From the NCBI GenBank assembly GCA_964354655.1, contig CAYHAL010000028.1, positions 1 through 15,051 of the forward strand: 15,051 nt of DNA, in the 5' to 3' direction. Under the pieces are notes generated by a model. It was not told the DNA's origin and made no database searches. It saw only the letters and a program-made list of their open reading frames with translations. Positions within the stretch are counted from its first letter, which is position 1; each line of letters opens with the position of its first letter. This document shows, one piece after another, positions 12,999 through 15,051 of this stretch. Both the position numbers and the translations under genes were made by a program. The stretch comes from E44-bin46 sp964354655. GTDB lineage: Bacteria; Chloroflexota; Dehalococcoidia; Dehalococcoidales; E44-bin46.

Positions 12999-14957
12999 CT
13001 AGGTCAACTTATGTCCCAGCTTTTGGGAAATTACCTTTAATACCTCTTGGTCTTGAGGTAGACCATCTTTGGGTTGAAGCACCCGTTTTAGCTCCAGAAC
13101 CCGACCATCCATAGTAACATATTTACCCTCCCTTTCCGCCCATATTGGTGAGGGTAAAACCACATCAGCTATAGCTGTAACCGGTGAATGATAGCTGGCT
13201 TGAACTACCAGAAAATCTATCCCCCTAAGCTGAGCCAATAGTTCTACGCTTTCAGGCTCGTCGGCAAGAAGGAGATAGAGCCCCTTTGGCTTGCCCTGCT
13301 TTATACCTTTAGCCAAACCCAACTCCCAGGCACCACGACTATTAGCCCGCGGTTTAAGTGAGATTACTCTTAGCTTGTCTCCAACCCGATTTTTTGTCAT
13401 ATTAGCCAGGTTTAAGATTGTAGTAATCGCACTGGCATCGTTTGTCTGCAGTAACCCTTCTCCGTAGATGATGACCCCATGCTCAGCCCGGCCATACATC
13501 TCAGCCACCAACGCCAACCTCTCCGCCTCTATGCCGGTAGTCCTGACCACCTCTCCTATTCCATACTGGCTAAAAGACGTGATAAGCTCGGCACTTCCCG
13601 GCTCAACCAGACCCTTGTCAATAAGAATCTTGGCTAGACCGTTAAGAAGGTCTCGTTCACTACCTGCCCTTGGTTTAAGCCAGAGGTCAGTCCACAAGGG
13701 GAAAACATCCCTAGATGGGTCTATGACTATCAATTTTGCCTTATTTTGGAGCGCAGCTCGGCGAACCAGGGTGCAAACTATAGGATTGGTCATCCCAGGA
13801 TCGGCACCGACTACAATAATGCAATCCGCCTCCAGTATATCCTCAAGTGGACTCTCAATATCTAGTCCCCTCCCGTTACCCTGAAATTGCTTAATACCTT
13901 CGGCAATTATCCGATAGCTTTCCCCGTCTAAGGTGTCAATGGAGTCGCTACCTATTACCTTACCGATGAACCTATTAAACAATGAAAGTGTCTCACTTGG
14001 AAGCCTGGTAGATACCATACCGGCAAAACCATCCTTTACCTCTGCCAGCCTATCAACGATTACCTCCGCTGCTCTACCTAGACTACACTCCTCCAGCCCG
14101 CCTTGCTCAGTTCGCACCAAGGGGGAAGTGACCCTGGGAAGAGCTTCACGAAGCAACTCAAAACGCCCCATTCGGCATAGTGGTCCCCTTGGCTCAGTTA
14201 ACCTTGGCGCTTCAATCCTCACCAAATTATTATCCTTCACCAGCACATTAAGCTCACAGCCGACACCACAGACAGGGCAAACGGTGTGTATTTGTTGACA
14301 CTCGTCCGTCTTGCCTTTGTAAAGATTGAGTTTGCTAAAAATGGCACCAGTAGGACATGCCTGAACACAGGCGCCGCAGAGAAGACAGGACGATTCACCC
14401 AGTGGTTGCTCCAAGTCAGCGGTCACCACTGTTTTCCAGCCCCTCTGGCTAAAATCTAGGGTATGGCTTGCCGCCACTTCGCTACAGGCTCGAATGCACC
14501 GGCCACAGAGGACACAGCGATTATGCTCAATTACTATGTAATCGCTTAGTGAGTCTACGGCTAGAGAAGGGAAGGTATAAGGATAACGCACGTTGTCCAT
14601 CTGATATCGGTAAGCCAGTTTCTGTAGTTCACAATCCCCGCTCGCCTCACAGAACATGCAGAAATGATTGTGCTCGGTGAAGATGAGTTCCAGTATCTGG
14701 CGACGATATCTCTCAAGACGCTCAGTGTTAGTTTGAACCACCAGCCCATCCCTAGCCGGATAGGTACACGCAGGCACCGGTCGCCTCTCCTTTTCAATTT
14801 CCACCACACACATTCGGCAAGCCCCGACATCGCTTAACCCCTCCAGGTGACACAGGGTTGGCACGTCAATGCCATTGGCCTGACAGATTTCAAGAACCGT
14901 GTCTCCTTCCTTCCCTTTAACCTGCTTACCGTTGATGGTTAAAGCTATCTCATTCAT
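12999..14957 (-). CDS. NuoG/HoxU-like iron-sulfur subunit with degenerate molybdopterin domain
   Basis: The N-terminal quarter is an electron wire: a [2Fe-2S] domain (C36, C47, C50, C64), a His-Cys [4Fe-4S] site (H96, C100, C103, C109), two ferredoxin-type clusters (C148/151/154/158 and C191/194/197/201), and the N7-like C227, C230, C234, C261. The remainder is a molybdopterin oxidoreductase fold. No Cys or Sec is seen where formate dehydrogenases place the metal ligand, and at 652 residues the protein ends without the usual C-terminal cofactor-binding domain, so it is probably NuoG-like and non-catalytic. It likely links the hydrogenase to the upstream enzyme. ATG at 14957 is preferred to TTG at 14960 because GGAGG is six bases upstream. 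It lies 14 bases after the partial gene at the window end. Confidence 0.85.
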   Translation of the reverse strand: MNEIALTINGKQVKGKEGDTVLEICQANGIDVPTLCHLEGLSDVGACRMCVVEIEKERRPVPACTYPARDGLVVQTNTERLERYRRQILELIFTEHNHFCMFCEASGDCELQKLAYRYQMDNVRYPYTFPSLAVDSLSDYIVIEHNRCVLCGRCIRACSEVAASHTLDFSQRGWKTVVTADLEQPLGESSCLLCGACVQACPTGAIFSKLNLYKGKTDECQQIHTVCPVCGVGCELNVLVKDNNLVRIEAPRLTEPRGPLCRMGRFELLREALPRVTSPLVRTEQGGLEECSLGRAAEVIVDRLAEVKDGFAGMVSTRLPSETLSLFNRFIGKVIGSDSIDTLDGESYRIIAEGIKQFQGNGRGLDIESPLEDILEADCIIVVGADPGMTNPIVCTLVRRAALQNKAKLIVIDPSRDVFPLWTDLWLKPRAGSERDLLNGLAKILIDKGLVEPGSAELITSFSQYGIGEVVRTTGIEAERLALVAEMYGRAEHGVIIYGEGLLQTNDASAITTILNLANMTKNRVGDKLRVISLKPRANSRGAWELGLAKGIKQGKPKGLYLLLADEPESVELLAQLRGIDFLVVQASYHSPVTAIADVVLPSPIWAEREGKYVTMDGRVLELKRVLQPKDGLPQDQEVLKVISQKLGHKLT

Positions 14958-14971
14958 CAATCGCCTCCAAT

Positions 14972-15051
14972 TCAGGCAAGTTCCTTCTCTACCCTGACTG
15001 CGCAGACCTTAAGTTCAGGTATTTTAGCTACCGGGTCAAGGGCCGGGTTAG
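14972..15051 (-). CDS. C-terminal end of a probable FdhA-like molybdopterin oxidoreductase (partial)
   Basis: Only the last 26 codons are in the window, ending in TGA (14972-14974). They read NPALDPVAKIPELKVCAVRV and then EKELA, which resembles the conserved tail of formate dehydrogenase alpha subunits and related molybdopterin enzymes. This is a short match made from memory. The gene lies 14 bases upstream of the NuoG-like gene on the same strand, so it is the preceding member of the operon. If correct, a formate dehydrogenase-type catalytic subunit would be joined to the hydrogenase. Confidence 0.5.
   Translation of the reverse strand, partial: NPALDPVAKIPELKVCAVRVEKELA

Noticed and set aside
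13468..14298. Long forward ORFs inside the NuoG-like gene
   Set aside because: They are antisense frames of a well-supported coding sequence, rich in Ser/Pro/Leu and without motifs.
1..15051. CRISPR array, insertion sequence or toxin-antitoxin genes
   Set aside because: No repeat-spacer pattern, transposase or recognisable toxin pair was found on either strand.

Overview
The window looks like part of a strictly anaerobic bacterial genome, probably a draft assembly, because it contains a 100-N scaffold gap. Its main content is iron-sulfur redox enzymes: heterodisulfide-reductase-like proteins, a cytosolic group 3-like [NiFe] hydrogenase with a NuoG-like subunit, a radical SAM enzyme and C_GCAxxG_C_C proteins. 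The queuosine genes tgt, queA and queH mark it as bacterial. The gene content and frequent TTG/GTG starts would fit an uncultured Chloroflexota (Dehalococcoidia-like) lineage, but that placement is inference, since no phylogenetic marker is present.

Left end (1-461): the 3' half of a tRNA-like sequence ends at 95 with no matching 5' half. A doubtful small reverse-strand ORF follows (108-308), then a near-consensus sigma-70 promoter (340-368) reading rightward.

Forward block (462-6923): eight tightly spaced genes. They encode a C_GCAxxG_C_C protein, a 106-residue HdrA N-terminal fragment, an HdrC-HdrB fusion, an unrecognised 86-residue protein, a 64-residue CxxC/CxxC protein, a SAM methyltransferase, a COG1964-type radical SAM enzyme and a phenylacetate-CoA-ligase-like AMP-forming enzyme. 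ATGA and GTGA overlaps join the middle genes. From memory, this set matches a poorly characterised neighbourhood known from Desulfovibrio (DVU_1553, 1555, 1556 and 1557 families plus radical SAM TrsS). It is the best candidate here for an undescribed system. An electron-supply module (Hdr-like and small cysteine proteins) sits beside an activation, radical and methylation module, which suggests assembly or modification of a cofactor or lipid. An in-frame TAG separates the HdrA fragment from HdrCB, and the frame stays open on both sides. The queuosine gene tgt follows closely.

Reverse block (8187-10237): queH, a GYD-domain protein and queA. QueA and the GYD gene have their own -10 elements. 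Tgt, QueA and QueH together cover base exchange, epoxyqueuosine formation and its reduction to queuosine.

Reverse block (10381-15051): the end of a probable FdhA-like molybdopterin enzyme, then a NuoG/HoxU-like iron-sulfur subunit, the hydrogenase small and large subunits, and the maturation protease. The order suggests coupling of formate or NAD(P)H oxidation to H2. The scaffold gap between large subunit and protease appears false: the same 55 bases flank it on both sides, and merging them puts the two genes one base apart.
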